Positions 50,608 to 59,620 of a DNA stretch of 64,000 bases are shown one piece after another. The notes beneath the pieces are model-generated. The model searched no databases, was not told the DNA's origin, and saw only the letters and a list, made by a program, of their open reading frames with translations. Source of the stretch: Actinoplanes couchii (GTDB lineage Bacteria > Actinomycetota > Actinomycetes > Mycobacteriales > Micromonosporaceae); assembly GCF_016862075.1 (NCBI RefSeq), contig NZ_BOMG01000024.1:1-64000 (forward strand), given 5' to 3'. Position 1 is the stretch's first letter. Each line of letters starts with the position of its first letter. The translations under genes and the position numbers were made by a program.

Positions 50608-51369
50608 CTAGCGGACCGGGTTGCCGGCCGTGCGCAGGCTGTCCTTGACCTCGCCGATGGTCAGGTCACCGAAGTGGAAGACGCTCGCGGCCAGCACCGC
50701 GTCGGCGCCCGCCTCGACGGCCGGCGGGAAGTGCCCGACCTCGCCGGCGCCGCCGCTGGCGATCACCGGGATGTCGACGACGGCCCGGACCGCGCGGATC
50801 AGCTCCAGATCGAAACCGGCCTTGGTGCCGTCGGCGTCCATCGAGTTCAGCAGGATCTCGCCGGCGCCCAGCTCGGCCACCCGGGCCGCCCACTCGATCG
50901 CGTCGAGACCGGCGCTGCGGCGGCCGCCGTGCGTGGTGACCTCCCAGCCGCTGGGCTGCTCGGCGGAGCGCCGCACATCCAGCGACAGCACCAGCACCTG
51001 GTTGCCGAACCGCTCGGCGATCTCACTGATCAGTTCCGGTCGGGCGATGGCTGCGGTGTTGACCCCGACCTTGTCCGCGCCGGCCCTCAGCAGCACGTCC
51101 ACGTTCTCCGGGGAGCGGACGCCGCCGCCGACGGTGAGCGGGATGAAGACCGACTCGGCGGTACGCCGCACCACGTCCAGCATCGTGCCGCGGTCGTCGG
51201 AGGAGGCGGTCACGTCGAGGAACGTCAGCTCGTCGGCGCCGGCCGCGTCGTAGGCGGCGGCCAGCTCGACCGGGTCGCCCGCGTCCCGCAGGTCGACGAA
51301 GTTGACACCTTTCACCACCCGTCCGGCGTCCACGTCCAGGCAGGGAATCACACGTACCGCGACCGTCAT
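50608..51369 (-). CDS. hisF: Imidazole glycerol phosphate synthase subunit HisF
   Basis: The 253-aa cyclase subunit that, with HisH, converts PRFAR and ammonia to IGP and AICAR. Catalytic Asp residues are in [15 protein letters not shown] (first strand) and [18 protein letters not shown]; phosphate loops are in [12 protein letters not shown] and [12 protein letters not shown]. It is separated from hisH by ~3.6 kb and follows an EamA gene with an ATGA overlap. Confidence 0.96.
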   Translation of the reverse strand: MTVAVRVIPCLDVDAGRVVKGVNFVDLRDAGDPVELAAAYDAAGADELTFLDVTASSDDRGTMLDVVRRTAESVFIPLTVGGGVRSPENVDVLLRAGADKVGVNTAAIARPELISEIAERFGNQVLVLSLDVRRSAEQPSGWEVTTHGGRRSAGLDAIEWAARVAELGAGEILLNSMDADGTKAGFDLELIRAVRAVVDIPVIASGGAGEVGHFPPAVEAGADAVLAASVFHFGDLTIGEVKDSLRTAGNPVR

Positions 51370-52256
51370 GCCCCAACCCTAACCAGCCTGGGCTGCCGGA
51401 CTCTGATCAGTCCCAGAAGCACGCCCCCGACGACCAGGGCGCCACCGATCACGTCGACGGTGTGGATCGGCTCGCCCAGGAACAGCGCGGCGGACGCCAT
51501 CCCGAAGAACGGCACCAGCATGGAGAACGGCGCGACCGTGGCCGTGCCGTACCGGCGGATCAGAAAGCCCCATCCGGCGAAGCCGGCCAGGGTCGAGATC
51601 AGTGCGATGTAGAGCAGCGCCAGAACCGCCTCGGTGTCGACGGCCCGCAGCGCGGCGAGATCGGCGGACGGCCCGTCGACGATCAGGGTGAGCAGCAGCA
51701 GCGGCCCGGTGGCGAGCGCGCTGACCCAGACCATGAACCGCAGCGAGTCCGGCGGCGACGCCCGGCGGGTGGCCACGTTGCTCACGCCCCAGCAGACGGC
51801 CGCGCCGATGACCAGCAGGAAGGCGGTCAGGTTCGCGGTCATCCGGGTCGCCACCAGGGCGACACCGCCGAGGGCGACGACCAGGCCGATGATCTGTACG
51901 GGCCGGGGCCGCTCCCGCAGGAACAGCACCGCGAAGCACATCGTGAAGATCGCCTGGCTCTGCAGGACCAGCGAGCTGAGCCCGGCCGGCATCCCGGCGT
52001 GCATGCCGATGAAGAGCAGGCTGAACTTGGCCACCCCGAGCACCAGGGCGACGGTGATCAGCCATTTCCACGCCACCCGGGGGCGGCCGACGAAGAGCAG
52101 TGCCGGGAACGCGGCCAGGGCGAACCGCAGCGTCGAGAACAGCAGTGGCGGGAAGTGCTGCAGCCCGGCGTGGATGGCCACGAAGTTGACTCCCCAGGCG
52201 GCTGCCACGGCGACGGCGATGACGAGGTCACGCGGTTTCATGAGGGTCAGCGTCAC
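51366..52256 (-). CDS. EamA/DMT-family exporter
   Basis: A 296-aa protein with ten predicted helices and two EamA repeats ([33 protein letters not shown] and [14 protein letters not shown]), like RhtA/YdcZ amino-acid or metabolite exporters. It may start five codons later at 52241 (MKPRDLV). Its stop overlaps the hisF start. It is divergent from a LysR regulator that probably controls it. Confidence 0.9.
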   Translation of the reverse strand: MTLTLMKPRDLVIAVAVAAAWGVNFVAIHAGLQHFPPLLFSTLRFALAAFPALLFVGRPRVAWKWLITVALVLGVAKFSLLFIGMHAGMPAGLSSLVLQSQAIFTMCFAVLFLRERPRPVQIIGLVVALGGVALVATRMTANLTAFLLVIGAAVCWGVSNVATRRASPPDSLRFMVWVSALATGPLLLLTLIVDGPSADLAALRAVDTEAVLALLYIALISTLAGFAGWGFLIRRYGTATVAPFSMLVPFFGMASAALFLGEPIHTVDVIGGALVVGGVLLGLIRVRQPRLVRVGA

Positions 52257-52300
52257 CCGGGTGGACAGTTAAGCACCAGCGAATTCACCTACACCCACGA

Positions 52301-52315
52301 TGTAGCATGGCTACA
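52301..52315. promoter_or_regulatory. 6-3-6 palindrome overlapping the LysR -10 box and start
   Basis: TGTAGCATGGCTACA is a perfect inverted repeat. It contains the TAGCAT -10-like box (52303-52308), six bases before ATG 52315, and its last base is the A of that ATG. A regulator bound here would block LysR transcription, consistent with autorepression. Confidence 0.55.
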
Positions 52316-53223
52316 TGATCGACGTGGGCCGGTTGCGCGCCCTGCACGCGGTGTCCAGTTACGGCACCGTCCTGGCCGCCGCCCAGGCCCTGCACTGCAC
52401 ACCGTCGGCCGTCTCCCAGCAGATCGGCAAGCTGGAGCGGGAGACCGGCTCGGTGCTGGTCGAGAAGGACGGGCGCCGGCTGCGGCTGACCGAGGCCGGG
52501 CGGGTCCTCGCCGGGCACGCCGAGCGGGTGCTGAGCAGCCTCGACGAGGCGGAGACCGCGCTCGCGGCCCATCGTGACACGGTCACCGGGCGGCTCACCA
52601 TGACCGCGTTCGCCACCGCGTGCCGGGCGCTGATGCCACACGCGCTGCGCCGTCTCGCCACCGATCATCCGCAGCTGACCACCGGGCTGATCGAGGTGAA
52701 CCCGCACGAGGCCCTGGAGCTGCTGCGACGAGGGCACGTGGATCTGGCGGTGCTGGACGACTGGCCGGAGGTCGCCCTGAAATATCCGGATTTTGTGGTG
52801 AGAACCCAGATCGGCGAGGATCACGCTGACCTCGTGGTCCCCCATGATCATCGTCTCGGCGGCGATGCCACCCTGGAGGACGCGCGTCACGAGCGGTGGA
52901 TCGGCGTTCGCGCCGGCGACGTCTGCTACGAGTACCTGATCAGGAGCCTGCCCGGAGTCGTGCCGGACTTTCAGGTCGGCGAGTTCGAAACTCAGCTCAC
53001 GTTGATCGCGGCAGGGCTGGGAGTGGGGTTGATCCCGCGACTAGCGCGCGGTGATTTGCCGGAAAAAACACGACTTGTCCGGATTCATCCGACGCCTACT
53101 CGTCGGGTGGTCCTCGCCTGGCGCGACTCCTCGACGGCCCGGCCCGCAATCCGGGCCGCCGAGCAGGCGCTACGTGAGGCCTGGCAGATCAACCGAGAAC
53201 GGCAAGCGCTTCTCGTACGGTGA
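52315..53223 (+). CDS. LysR-family transcriptional regulator
   Basis: A 302-aa regulator. The HTH (about 4-62) is [39 protein letters not shown]; the effector domain (about 90-290) has [17 protein letters not shown] and [15 protein letters not shown]. Divergence from the EamA gene suggests it controls export, as ArgP/LysE-type pairs do. Its last 35 bp overlap the end of hisA. Confidence 0.92.
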   Translation: MIDVGRLRALHAVSSYGTVLAAAQALHCTPSAVSQQIGKLERETGSVLVEKDGRRLRLTEAGRVLAGHAERVLSSLDEAETALAAHRDTVTGRLTMTAFATACRALMPHALRRLATDHPQLTTGLIEVNPHEALELLRRGHVDLAVLDDWPEVALKYPDFVVRTQIGEDHADLVVPHDHRLGGDATLEDARHERWIGVRAGDVCYEYLIRSLPGVVPDFQVGEFETQLTLIAAGLGVGLIPRLARGDLPEKTRLVRIHPTPTRRVVLAWRDSSTARPAIRAAEQALREAWQINRERQALLVR

Positions 53224-53908
53224 ACGCACCGGCGTAGAGAGCCTTACCGGCGATCACGCCCTCCACCCCGATCGGCTCCAGGGTGGCCAGCGCCCGCAGG
53301 TCGTCCAGCGTGGAGACACCGCCGCTGGCGATCACCGGCTTGTCGGTGGCCGCGCACACCTCGCGCAGCAGCTCCAGGTTCGGGCCCCGCATGGTGCCGT
53401 CCTTGGTGATGTCGGTGACGACGTACCGGGACGCGCCGGCCTTGTCCAGCCGGGCCAGCACCTCGTACAGGTCGCCGCCGTCCCGGGTCCAGCCGCGCGC
53501 CGACAGGGTGCGGCCGCGCACGTCGAGGCCGATGGCGACGCGGTCGCCGTACTCACCGCAGATCCGGTCGCACCACTCCGGGTCCTCCAACGCGGCGGTG
53601 CCGATGTTGACCCGCTGGGCGCCGGTGGCCAGGGCCCGGGTCAGCGACTCGTCGTCCCGGATGCCGCCGGACAGCTCCACCTTCACGTCCAGGCGGCGGA
53701 CCACCTCGGCGAGCAGTTCGGCGTTGGAGCCCTTGCCGAACGCGGCGTCCAGGTCGACCAGGTGGATCCACTCGGCGCCGTCGTTCTGCCAGGCCAGCGC
53801 GGCGTCCAGCGGGTCGCCGTAGGCGGTCTCCGAGCCGGCGGCCCCCTGGACCAGGCGCACGGCCTGGCCGTTCGCGACGTCGACGGCGGGCAGCAGTTGC
53901 AGGGTCAC
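53189..53908 (-). CDS. priA: Bifunctional HisA/TrpF isomerase (PriA)
   Basis: A 239-aa (beta/alpha)8 isomerase. [22 protein letters not shown] carries the first catalytic Asp and [16 protein letters not shown] the second. [11 protein letters not shown] matches the loop arginine used by actinobacterial PriA to accept both ProFAR and PRA. No trpF is seen among the trp genes in this window. GTG 53908 has AGGAGA upstream. It is the last gene of the hisD-to-hisA unit. Confidence 0.94.
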   Translation of the reverse strand: MTLQLLPAVDVANGQAVRLVQGAAGSETAYGDPLDAALAWQNDGAEWIHLVDLDAAFGKGSNAELLAEVVRRLDVKVELSGGIRDDESLTRALATGAQRVNIGTAALEDPEWCDRICGEYGDRVAIGLDVRGRTLSARGWTRDGGDLYEVLARLDKAGASRYVVTDITKDGTMRGPNLELLREVCAATDKPVIASGGVSTLDDLRALATLEPIGVEGVIAGKALYAGAFTVREALAVLG

Positions 53909-53917
53909 GTATCTCTC

Positions 53918-54235
53918 CTAGGAGCGTCGGCCGAGCACCACGACGACGAGGGCCGGCACGGCGAGGACGATGATGGCGGTCAGGATGATGCGGAGCGCGA
54001 GTTCCGGGATCAGCGTCCAGACCGCGACGATGGCGATCACGGTGACGGCCACGATGCCGATCCGCTGCCGCAGACTGCGGTGGTAGATCCGGCCGTCCCG
54101 CCCGAGACGCGGTTTCAGGCTTCGCCGGACCGTCCGGAAACGATCGTGCCGGGCCGCTCTCCGGGCCCGGACGGCCTTCTCCTTCTCCAGGACGACGAGC
54201 CGCTCGGCCCGCCGCTTGGCACGCTCTTTGCTCAT
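53918..54235 (-). CDS. Small actinobacterial membrane protein
   Basis: A 105-aa protein: a highly basic N-terminal half (KERAKRRAERLVVLEKEKAVRARRAAR region) and two helices (about 60-76 and 80-101). Unknown function. Its ATG overlaps the hisH stop (ATGA) and it lies 9 bp before hisA, so it is made as part of the his operon. Confidence 0.8.
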   Translation of the reverse strand: MSKERAKRRAERLVVLEKEKAVRARRAARHDRFRTVRRSLKPRLGRDGRIYHRSLRQRIGIVAVTVIAIVAVWTLIPELALRIILTAIIVLAVPALVVVVLGRRS

Positions 54236-54849
54236 CGGAGGGTGGCGACCCAGTTGCTGAGCAGGGTGAAGCCGGAGTCCGCGGACTTCTCCGGGTGGAA
54301 CTGGGCGGCGCTCAGGGCGCCCGCCTCCACCACGGCGACAAACGGCTCGTCGTGGCTGGCGGTGGTCACCAGGGCGTCACCCAGCAGATCGAGATCCTGC
54401 GCGGCGTACGAGTGGACGAAGTAGAACCGGGCATCCGCCTCCAGCCCGGCGAGCAGCGCCGACCCGGTGGGCACGGCCACCGTGTTCCACCCCATGTGCG
54501 GGATCCGTTTCGCGGCCAGCCGGGTGACCGAGCCGGGCAGCAGCCCCAGCCCCTTGGTCTCCACGCCGTGCTCCACCCCGGACTCGAACAGGATCTGCAT
54601 GCCGACACAGATGCCGAGCACCGGCTTGCCGGCGGCGACCCGGGCCGCGATGACCGGCCCCGCGTTCAGCGCTTCGATCCCGGCCATGCACGCGGCATAG
54701 GCGCCGACCCCGGGGACGACCAGCCCGTCCGCCTCGGCGGCCAGGTCCAGATTGCTGGTGACGGTGACGTCCGCACCGGTCCGGGCCACGGCCCGTTCCG
54801 CGGACCGCAGGTTCCCCGAGCCGTAGTCGAGGATGACCACGTTCGTCAT
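54232..54849 (-). CDS. hisH: Imidazole glycerol phosphate synthase subunit HisH
   Basis: The 205-aa class I glutaminase that feeds ammonia to HisF. The start MTNVVILDYGSGNLRSAERA, the nucleophile elbow VLGICVGMQILFE and the His/Glu region AQFHPEKSADSG complete the triad. ATG 54849 is preferred; it overlaps the stop of the small gene upstream by one base (TGATG). Confidence 0.95.
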   Translation of the reverse strand: MTNVVILDYGSGNLRSAERAVARTGADVTVTSNLDLAAEADGLVVPGVGAYAACMAGIEALNAGPVIAARVAAGKPVLGICVGMQILFESGVEHGVETKGLGLLPGSVTRLAAKRIPHMGWNTVAVPTGSALLAGLEADARFYFVHSYAAQDLDLLGDALVTTASHDEPFVAVVEAGALSAAQFHPEKSADSGFTLLSNWVATLR

Positions 54850-55010
54850 CACGCCTCCCCGGACGGCCACCAGGCGAACCCGCCCGCGGTGGCCAGCAGC
54901 GCGAGCACCGCGGTGATCCCGATGCTGAACTTCGTCGCGTCCGACTTGACCAGTTGGATCACGCCGCCGATCAGGATCCCGGCCAGCGCGAACAGCACCA
55001 CGGAGATCAC
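54849..55010 (-). CDS. 53-residue membrane protein between hisB and hisH
   Basis: A short gene that is easy to miss. GTG 55010 overlaps the hisB stop as GTGA, and its TGA shares a base with the hisH ATG. The product has two hydrophobic helices, SVVLFALAGILIGGVIQLV (about 3-21) and a second (about 30-47) ending in FAWWPSGEA, with a polar turn SDATKFS between. Nearly all codons end in G or C. Translational coupling on both sides makes it very likely real; function unknown. Confidence 0.8.
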   Translation of the reverse strand: MISVVLFALAGILIGGVIQLVKSDATKFSIGITAVLALLATAGGFAWWPSGEA

Positions 55011-55618
55011 AGGACCCCCTTGGTGGACGGCATCGCGCCGGCGTTGCGCGGGTCGATCTCGACGGCCTCGCGCAGCGCCCGGGAGAACGCCTTGAACTGG
55101 GCCTCCACCACGTGGTGCGCGTCCGGGTGACCGCCCGGGCGGCAGGCGCGCAGCACGTCCACGTGCAGGGTCACCTTGGCCGCGTGCCCGAACGCCTCGA
55201 AGATGTGCCGGGTCATGCTCGTCGCGTAGACCGGGCCGATGTACGGCACCAGCAGCGGCTCGTCGTGCACCACGTAGGCCCGGCCGGACAGGTCGACGGC
55301 CGCCCGGACCAGCACCTCGTCCATCGGGATGGTGGCCGACCCGTACCGCCGGATGCCCCGCTTGTCGCCGAGCGCCTGGGCGAACGCCTCGCCGATCGCG
55401 ATCGCGGTGTCCTCGATGGTGTGGTGCGAGTCGATCTCCAGATCGCCCTCGGTGCGCACGGTCAGGTCGAAACCGCCGTGCTTGGCGAGCTGGTTGAGCA
55501 TGTGGTCGTAGAAGCCGACCCCGGTGTGCAGGTCGCCCTTGCCGGTGCCGTCGAGGTCGATCTCGACGAGCACCTTGGTCTCGTTGGTGACACGGTCGAT
55601 GCGGCCTACACGGCTCAC
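55007..55618 (-). CDS. hisB: Imidazoleglycerol-phosphate dehydratase
   Basis: A 203-aa dehydratase of histidine synthesis, monofunctional. Metal-ligand motifs [33 protein letters not shown] and the C-terminal [15 protein letters not shown] are intact. The segment before the last motif ([11 protein letters not shown]) is longer than in many HisB proteins. Confidence 0.95.
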   Translation of the reverse strand: MSRVGRIDRVTNETKVLVEIDLDGTGKGDLHTGVGFYDHMLNQLAKHGGFDLTVRTEGDLEIDSHHTIEDTAIAIGEAFAQALGDKRGIRRYGSATIPMDEVLVRAAVDLSGRAYVVHDEPLLVPYIGPVYATSMTRHIFEAFGHAAKVTLHVDVLRACRPGGHPDAHHVVEAQFKAFSRALREAVEIDPRNAGAMPSTKGVL

Positions 55619-56688
55619 AGGATCTCCTCGGCGGCGGTCAGGAAAGCGGTGGTCTCGGTCTCGGTGCCGGCGGTCACACGCAGCCAGCCGGCCAGGCCGA
55701 CGTCGCGGATCAGCACTCCCCTGTCGAGGAAGGCCTGCCAGACGGCTTTCTGGTCGTCGGCGGTGCGGAACAGGACGAAGTTCGCGTCACTGTCCGCGAC
55801 CTGGACGCCCCGGCCCCGGAACGTGTCGACGATCCGGTCCCGCTGCACCTTGATCTGCTCGACGGTGGCCAGCAGGGCGGCGCTCTGCGCGACGGCGGCC
55901 CGGGCGGCGGCCTGGGTCAGGGCGCTCAGGTGGTAGGGCAGCCGCACCAGCTGAACGGCGTCCACCACGGCCGGATCGGCCGCGAAGTATCCGAGGCGCC
56001 CACCGGCGAAGCCGAACGCCTTGCTCATCGTCCGGGTCACCACCAGGCGCGGGTGCCCCGGCAGCAGCGAGATGGCGCTGCGGGTGCCGGACCGGGCGTA
56101 CTCGAAGTAGGCCTCGTCGACGATCACCATGCCACGCGCCGCCCCGAGCACCGCGTCGATCACCGCGGGGTCCAGGGCGGTGCCGGTCGGGTTGTTCGGC
56201 GAGCAGAGGAACACCAGGTCCGGGTCGTGCCGGTGGATCTCGGCGACCGCGGCGTCGGCCCGCAGACCGAAGTCCGGGTCACGCAGCGAACCGATCCAGC
56301 GGGTGCCGGTACCGGCCGCGAGCAGCGGGTGCATCGAGTAGGACGGGCCGAACCCGAGCGCGGTGCGCCCCGGCCCGCCGAACGCCTGGAGCAGCTGCTG
56401 CTGCACCTCGTTGGAGCCGTTGGCGGCCCAGACGGACGCGAACCCGAGCCCGTGGCCCAGGTAGGCGGCCAGGTCGGTGCGCAACGCCACCGCGTCCCGG
56501 TCCGGATAGCGGTTCAGGTCGGACAGCTCGGCGTCGAGGCGCTTGCGCATCTCCTCGATCACCGGCTGCGGCACCGCGAAGGCGTGCTCGTTGGTGTTCA
56601 GCCGGACCGCGACGTCGAGTTGCGGAGCCCCGTACGGCGTCTGGCCCCGCAGGTCGTCACGGATGGGCAGGTCGTCGATGGTGGTCAT
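55615..56688 (-). CDS. hisC: Histidinol-phosphate aminotransferase
   Basis: A 357-aa fold-type I PLP enzyme. N-terminal [23 protein letters not shown], the DEAYFEYA motif and the PLP lysine in [17 protein letters not shown] are typical; it ends with [12 protein letters not shown] overlaps the hisD stop (ATGA) and its own stop overlaps hisB. Confidence 0.95.
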   Translation of the reverse strand: MTTIDDLPIRDDLRGQTPYGAPQLDVAVRLNTNEHAFAVPQPVIEEMRKRLDAELSDLNRYPDRDAVALRTDLAAYLGHGLGFASVWAANGSNEVQQQLLQAFGGPGRTALGFGPSYSMHPLLAAGTGTRWIGSLRDPDFGLRADAAVAEIHRHDPDLVFLCSPNNPTGTALDPAVIDAVLGAARGMVIVDEAYFEYARSGTRSAISLLPGHPRLVVTRTMSKAFGFAGGRLGYFAADPAVVDAVQLVRLPYHLSALTQAAARAAVAQSAALLATVEQIKVQRDRIVDTFRGRGVQVADSDANFVLFRTADDQKAVWQAFLDRGVLIRDVGLAGWLRVTAGTETETTAFLTAAEEIL

Positions 56689-58010
56689 GCGAACCGGGCC
56701 TTCACTGCGTCACCGTGTGCGGGCAGGTCTTCGGCGTTGGCGAGGGCCACCACGTGACCCGCGACGTCGCGCAGGGCGTCCTCGGTGTACTCCACCACGT
56801 GGATGCCCCGCAGGAACGACTGCACCGACAGGCCGGACGAGTGCCGGGCACAGCCGGCGGTCGGCAGCACGTGGTTGGACCCGGCCGCGTAGTCGCCGAG
56901 CGACACCGGGGCGAACGCCCCGACGAAGATCGCACCGGCGTTGCGGACCCGCATGGCCCACTCCCGCGCGTCCCGGGTCTGGATCTCCAGGTGCTCGGCC
57001 GCGTACTCGTCGACCACGCGGAGGCCCTGCTCCAGATCGTCGACCAGCACGATGCCGGACTGCTCGCCGGTCAATGACGTACGTACTCGCTCGGTGTGTC
57101 TGGTGGTGTCGACCTGTTTCGCCAGCTCGACCTCGACCGCGTCGGCCAACTCCAGCGACGGCGTGACCAGGACCGAAGCGGCCAGCGGGTCGTGCTCGGC
57201 CTGGCTGATCAGGTCGGCGGCGACGTGCCGCGGGTCGGCGGTGTCGTCGGCCAGGATGGCGATCTCGGTCGGGCCGGCCTCGGCGTCGATCCCGACCCGG
57301 CCCTGCAGCAGCCGCTTGGCCGCGGTCACCCAGATGTTGCCGGGACCGGTGATCACGTCGACCGGCTCGCACCTGTCGCTCTCGTCCGCACCGTCCGAGC
57401 CGTAGCCCAGCATCGCGATCGCCTGCGCGCCACCGACGGCGTAGACCTCGGTCACCCCGAGCAGCGCGCACGCGGCGAGCACCCGGGAGTCCGGCAGGCC
57501 GTTGTTGGACGCCTGCGGCGGCGACGTGACGACCAGGGCCTCGACACCGGCCTCCTGCGCGGGCACCACGTTCATCACCACGGTCGACGGGTAGACGGCC
57601 AGGCCGCCCGGCACGTAGAGCCCGACCCGGCGGACCGGCACCCAGCGCTCGGTGACCGTGCCACCGGCCACCACCTGCGTGGTCACGTCGGTGCGGCGCT
57701 GGTCGGCGTGCACCTTGCGGGCCCGCTTGATCACCTCGAGGAGGGCGGCGCGGACCTCCGGCTCGAGGGTCGCCTCGGCCGCGGCGATCGCCTCGGCCGG
57801 CACCCGCAGGCGCTCCAGGGCGACACCGTCGAACTTCTCGGTCGCCTCCCGGATCGCGCTGAAGCCATGCTCATGGACCGCCTCGACGAGCGGGCGAATC
57901 CTCTCGACGGCCACGGAGACGTCGAGCTGGGCACGGGGCAGCAGACCACGCGGGTCACGGCGGGAGCTGTGCCCGTCCGTGGAGCTGCGAAGGTCGATCC
58001 GGTTCAGCAC
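56685..58010 (-). CDS. hisD: Histidinol dehydrogenase
   Basis: A 441-aa NAD+-dependent enzyme doing the last two steps of histidine synthesis. [62 protein letters not shown] and [24 protein letters not shown] (containing the Zn/substrate histidines) are diagnostic. GTG 58010 is preceded by TAGACT at -6, so the his operon may start as a leaderless mRNA. Confidence 0.96.
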   Translation of the reverse strand: MLNRIDLRSSTDGHSSRRDPRGLLPRAQLDVSVAVERIRPLVEAVHEHGFSAIREATEKFDGVALERLRVPAEAIAAAEATLEPEVRAALLEVIKRARKVHADQRRTDVTTQVVAGGTVTERWVPVRRVGLYVPGGLAVYPSTVVMNVVPAQEAGVEALVVTSPPQASNNGLPDSRVLAACALLGVTEVYAVGGAQAIAMLGYGSDGADESDRCEPVDVITGPGNIWVTAAKRLLQGRVGIDAEAGPTEIAILADDTADPRHVAADLISQAEHDPLAASVLVTPSLELADAVEVELAKQVDTTRHTERVRTSLTGEQSGIVLVDDLEQGLRVVDEYAAEHLEIQTRDAREWAMRVRNAGAIFVGAFAPVSLGDYAAGSNHVLPTAGCARHSSGLSVQSFLRGIHVVEYTEDALRDVAGHVVALANAEDLPAHGDAVKARFA

Positions 58011-58016
58011 CCGCCC

Positions 58017-58022
58017 AGTCTA
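58017..58022 (-). promoter_or_regulatory. TAGACT -10 box of hisD, leaderless start
   Basis: On the minus strand TAGACT ends six bases before GTG 58010. Confidence 0.5.
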
Positions 58023-58118
58023 TGCGGCCACCCAACCGGGTTTCCGCCCCGACTGCCCAGGCCCAGGCGTTGGGATACCGACCCGATCCCGGCGGGTTGA
58101 CCAAGGTCCGCCGCGGAC

Positions 58119-58124
58119 TAGGCT
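58119..58124 (+). promoter_or_regulatory. TAGGCT -10 box, leaderless start
   Basis: Ends six bases before GTG 58131; no Shine-Dalgarno is present. Confidence 0.5.
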
Positions 58125-58130
58125 GACAGC

Positions 58131-58841
58131 GTGAGCGATCGGCTACCGGTCTTCCCGCTGAGTACGGTGCTCTTTCCCGGTCTGGTGCTGCCCCTGCACA
58201 TCTTCGAGGAGCGTTACCGCTCCCTCGTGCGTGAGCTGGTGGCCGCCCCCGAGGAGGAGACACCGCACGAGTTCGGCGTGGTCACCCTCCGGCACGGCAG
58301 TGAGGTCGCCCCCGATCCCGGTGAGGACGGCGCCGTCCCGGTGCCCCCGATCGGCGCCGACGACCTCTACGACGTGGGCTGCACCGCCGAGCTGCGGCAC
58401 GTCACCGAGCTGCCGGACGGCCGGTTCGACATCATGACCGTCGGCCGCCGCCGGTTCCGGGTGCTCGGGGTCGAGCAGGGCGCCGAGCCGTACCTGACGG
58501 CCCACGTCGAGTGGCTGCCCGAGGAGGACGAGCCCAGCCCCACCGCGCAGCTCTTCGCGCCACGGGTGCTCGCCGCGTTCCGTGCCTACCTGGAGCTGCT
58601 GCGGCCGAACAGCGAGGTGCTCGACCAGGTGCCCGACGACGCGACAGTGCTGTCCCACCTGGTCGCGGCCACCGCCCAGCTCACCGTCGAGGAGCGGCAG
58701 ATGCTGCTGGCCGCCCCGGACACCGCGTCCCGGCTGCGGGCCGAGTTGAAACTGCTGAACCGGGAGGCCGGCCTGCTGGCCCGGGTGCGCGCGGTTCCGG
58801 TCCCGTTGTCCGACCTGGCCCGGCCGGCCAGCCCCAACTAG
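58131..58841 (+). CDS. LON-substrate-binding-domain protein
   Basis: A 236-aa stand-alone LON N-terminal domain protein, without the AAA or protease parts of Lon. The start RLPVFPLSTVLFPGLVLPLHIFEERYRSLVRELV is the family hallmark and GRFDIMTVGRRRFRVLG follows the second strand pair. The role is unknown (possible substrate binding). It is divergent from hisD. Its last four bases overlap the end of the next minus-strand gene. Confidence 0.9.
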   Translation: MSDRLPVFPLSTVLFPGLVLPLHIFEERYRSLVRELVAAPEEETPHEFGVVTLRHGSEVAPDPGEDGAVPVPPIGADDLYDVGCTAELRHVTELPDGRFDIMTVGRRRFRVLGVEQGAEPYLTAHVEWLPEEDEPSPTAQLFAPRVLAAFRAYLELLRPNSEVLDQVPDDATVLSHLVAATAQLTVEERQMLLAAPDTASRLRAELKLLNREAGLLARVRAVPVPLSDLARPASPN

Positions 58842-59590
58842 GGGCCCGGCTGGGGGCGGGACGCCGGATCGGCCTGCTCCCCCTCGTACGGCGCAGGGCC
58901 GGTCTCGTAGTGGGGTTCCGGGTGGTTGGCGGCGTAACCCGGCAGCGCGCCCGGGTGGTCCAGGTCGGGGTCGTTGGACCAGCCCGCGAGCAGGGTCAGC
59001 ACGATCGCCGCGACGAAGGCCGGCACCAGTTTCGGCCCGAGTGACTGCACCTCCGGCGGCGCCAGGTAGGTCGCGCCCTGCACGGCCGTGGCCCGCCACT
59101 GGTCGTAGGCGTCGCGCCCGAGGTACTCACCGACCAGCGGGGCCACCCAGCGCCCGGACAGCAGCGTCCCGGCGACCACGCCGAGCAGCAGGAACGGCCC
59201 GCGGTCGCGGCGCAGCACCAGCCACGTGCCGATCGTGACGATCAGCCCGAAGCCCAGCCCGAGCAGCGTGAACCAGCCGTCGGCGGCGATGTACTGCTCC
59301 GGGGAGGGGTCGGTGACCAGCGTCCCGGCCCGGCCGGCGAAGACCACCGGGACACCCGGGGCCACCCAGGCCCAGAGCAGGCCGAGCAGCACGCCGAGGA
59401 CCGAGATCGCGGCGGTCACGCCGAAGCCGACCGCCAGGTTGCGCCGCCACGACCGGCGGCTGCCCTGCTGCACCCGGAACCACTGCTGCCACTCCGGTCC
59501 GGCCGTGCCCGGCCCGGCCGGGACCGGCTCGCCGGCCGGCTGCTCGACGGCCGGGGGCACACTGACCGGCTGCTCATTCGGATACGCCAC
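58838..59590 (-). CDS. DUF2567-like membrane protein
   Basis: A 250-aa protein: a Pro-rich cytoplasmic N-terminus (about 1-45) and four helices (about 52-78, 108-125, 133-152, 190-206) with two conserved-looking loop motifs (AADGWFTLLGLGFG, DQWRATAVQG). It resembles the actinobacterial DUF2567 family by layout and its position next to dnaE. No function is known. Confidence 0.72.
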   Translation of the reverse strand: MAYPNEQPVSVPPAVEQPAGEPVPAGPGTAGPEWQQWFRVQQGSRRSWRRNLAVGFGVTAAISVLGVLLGLLWAWVAPGVPVVFAGRAGTLVTDPSPEQYIAADGWFTLLGLGFGLIVTIGTWLVLRRDRGPFLLLGVVAGTLLSGRWVAPLVGEYLGRDAYDQWRATAVQGATYLAPPEVQSLGPKLVPAFVAAIVLTLLAGWSNDPDLDHPGALPGYAANHPEPHYETGPAPYEGEQADPASRPQPGP

Positions 59591-59620
59591 CGTACGATCC
59601 TTCCAGAACGGTCCGCGCCG

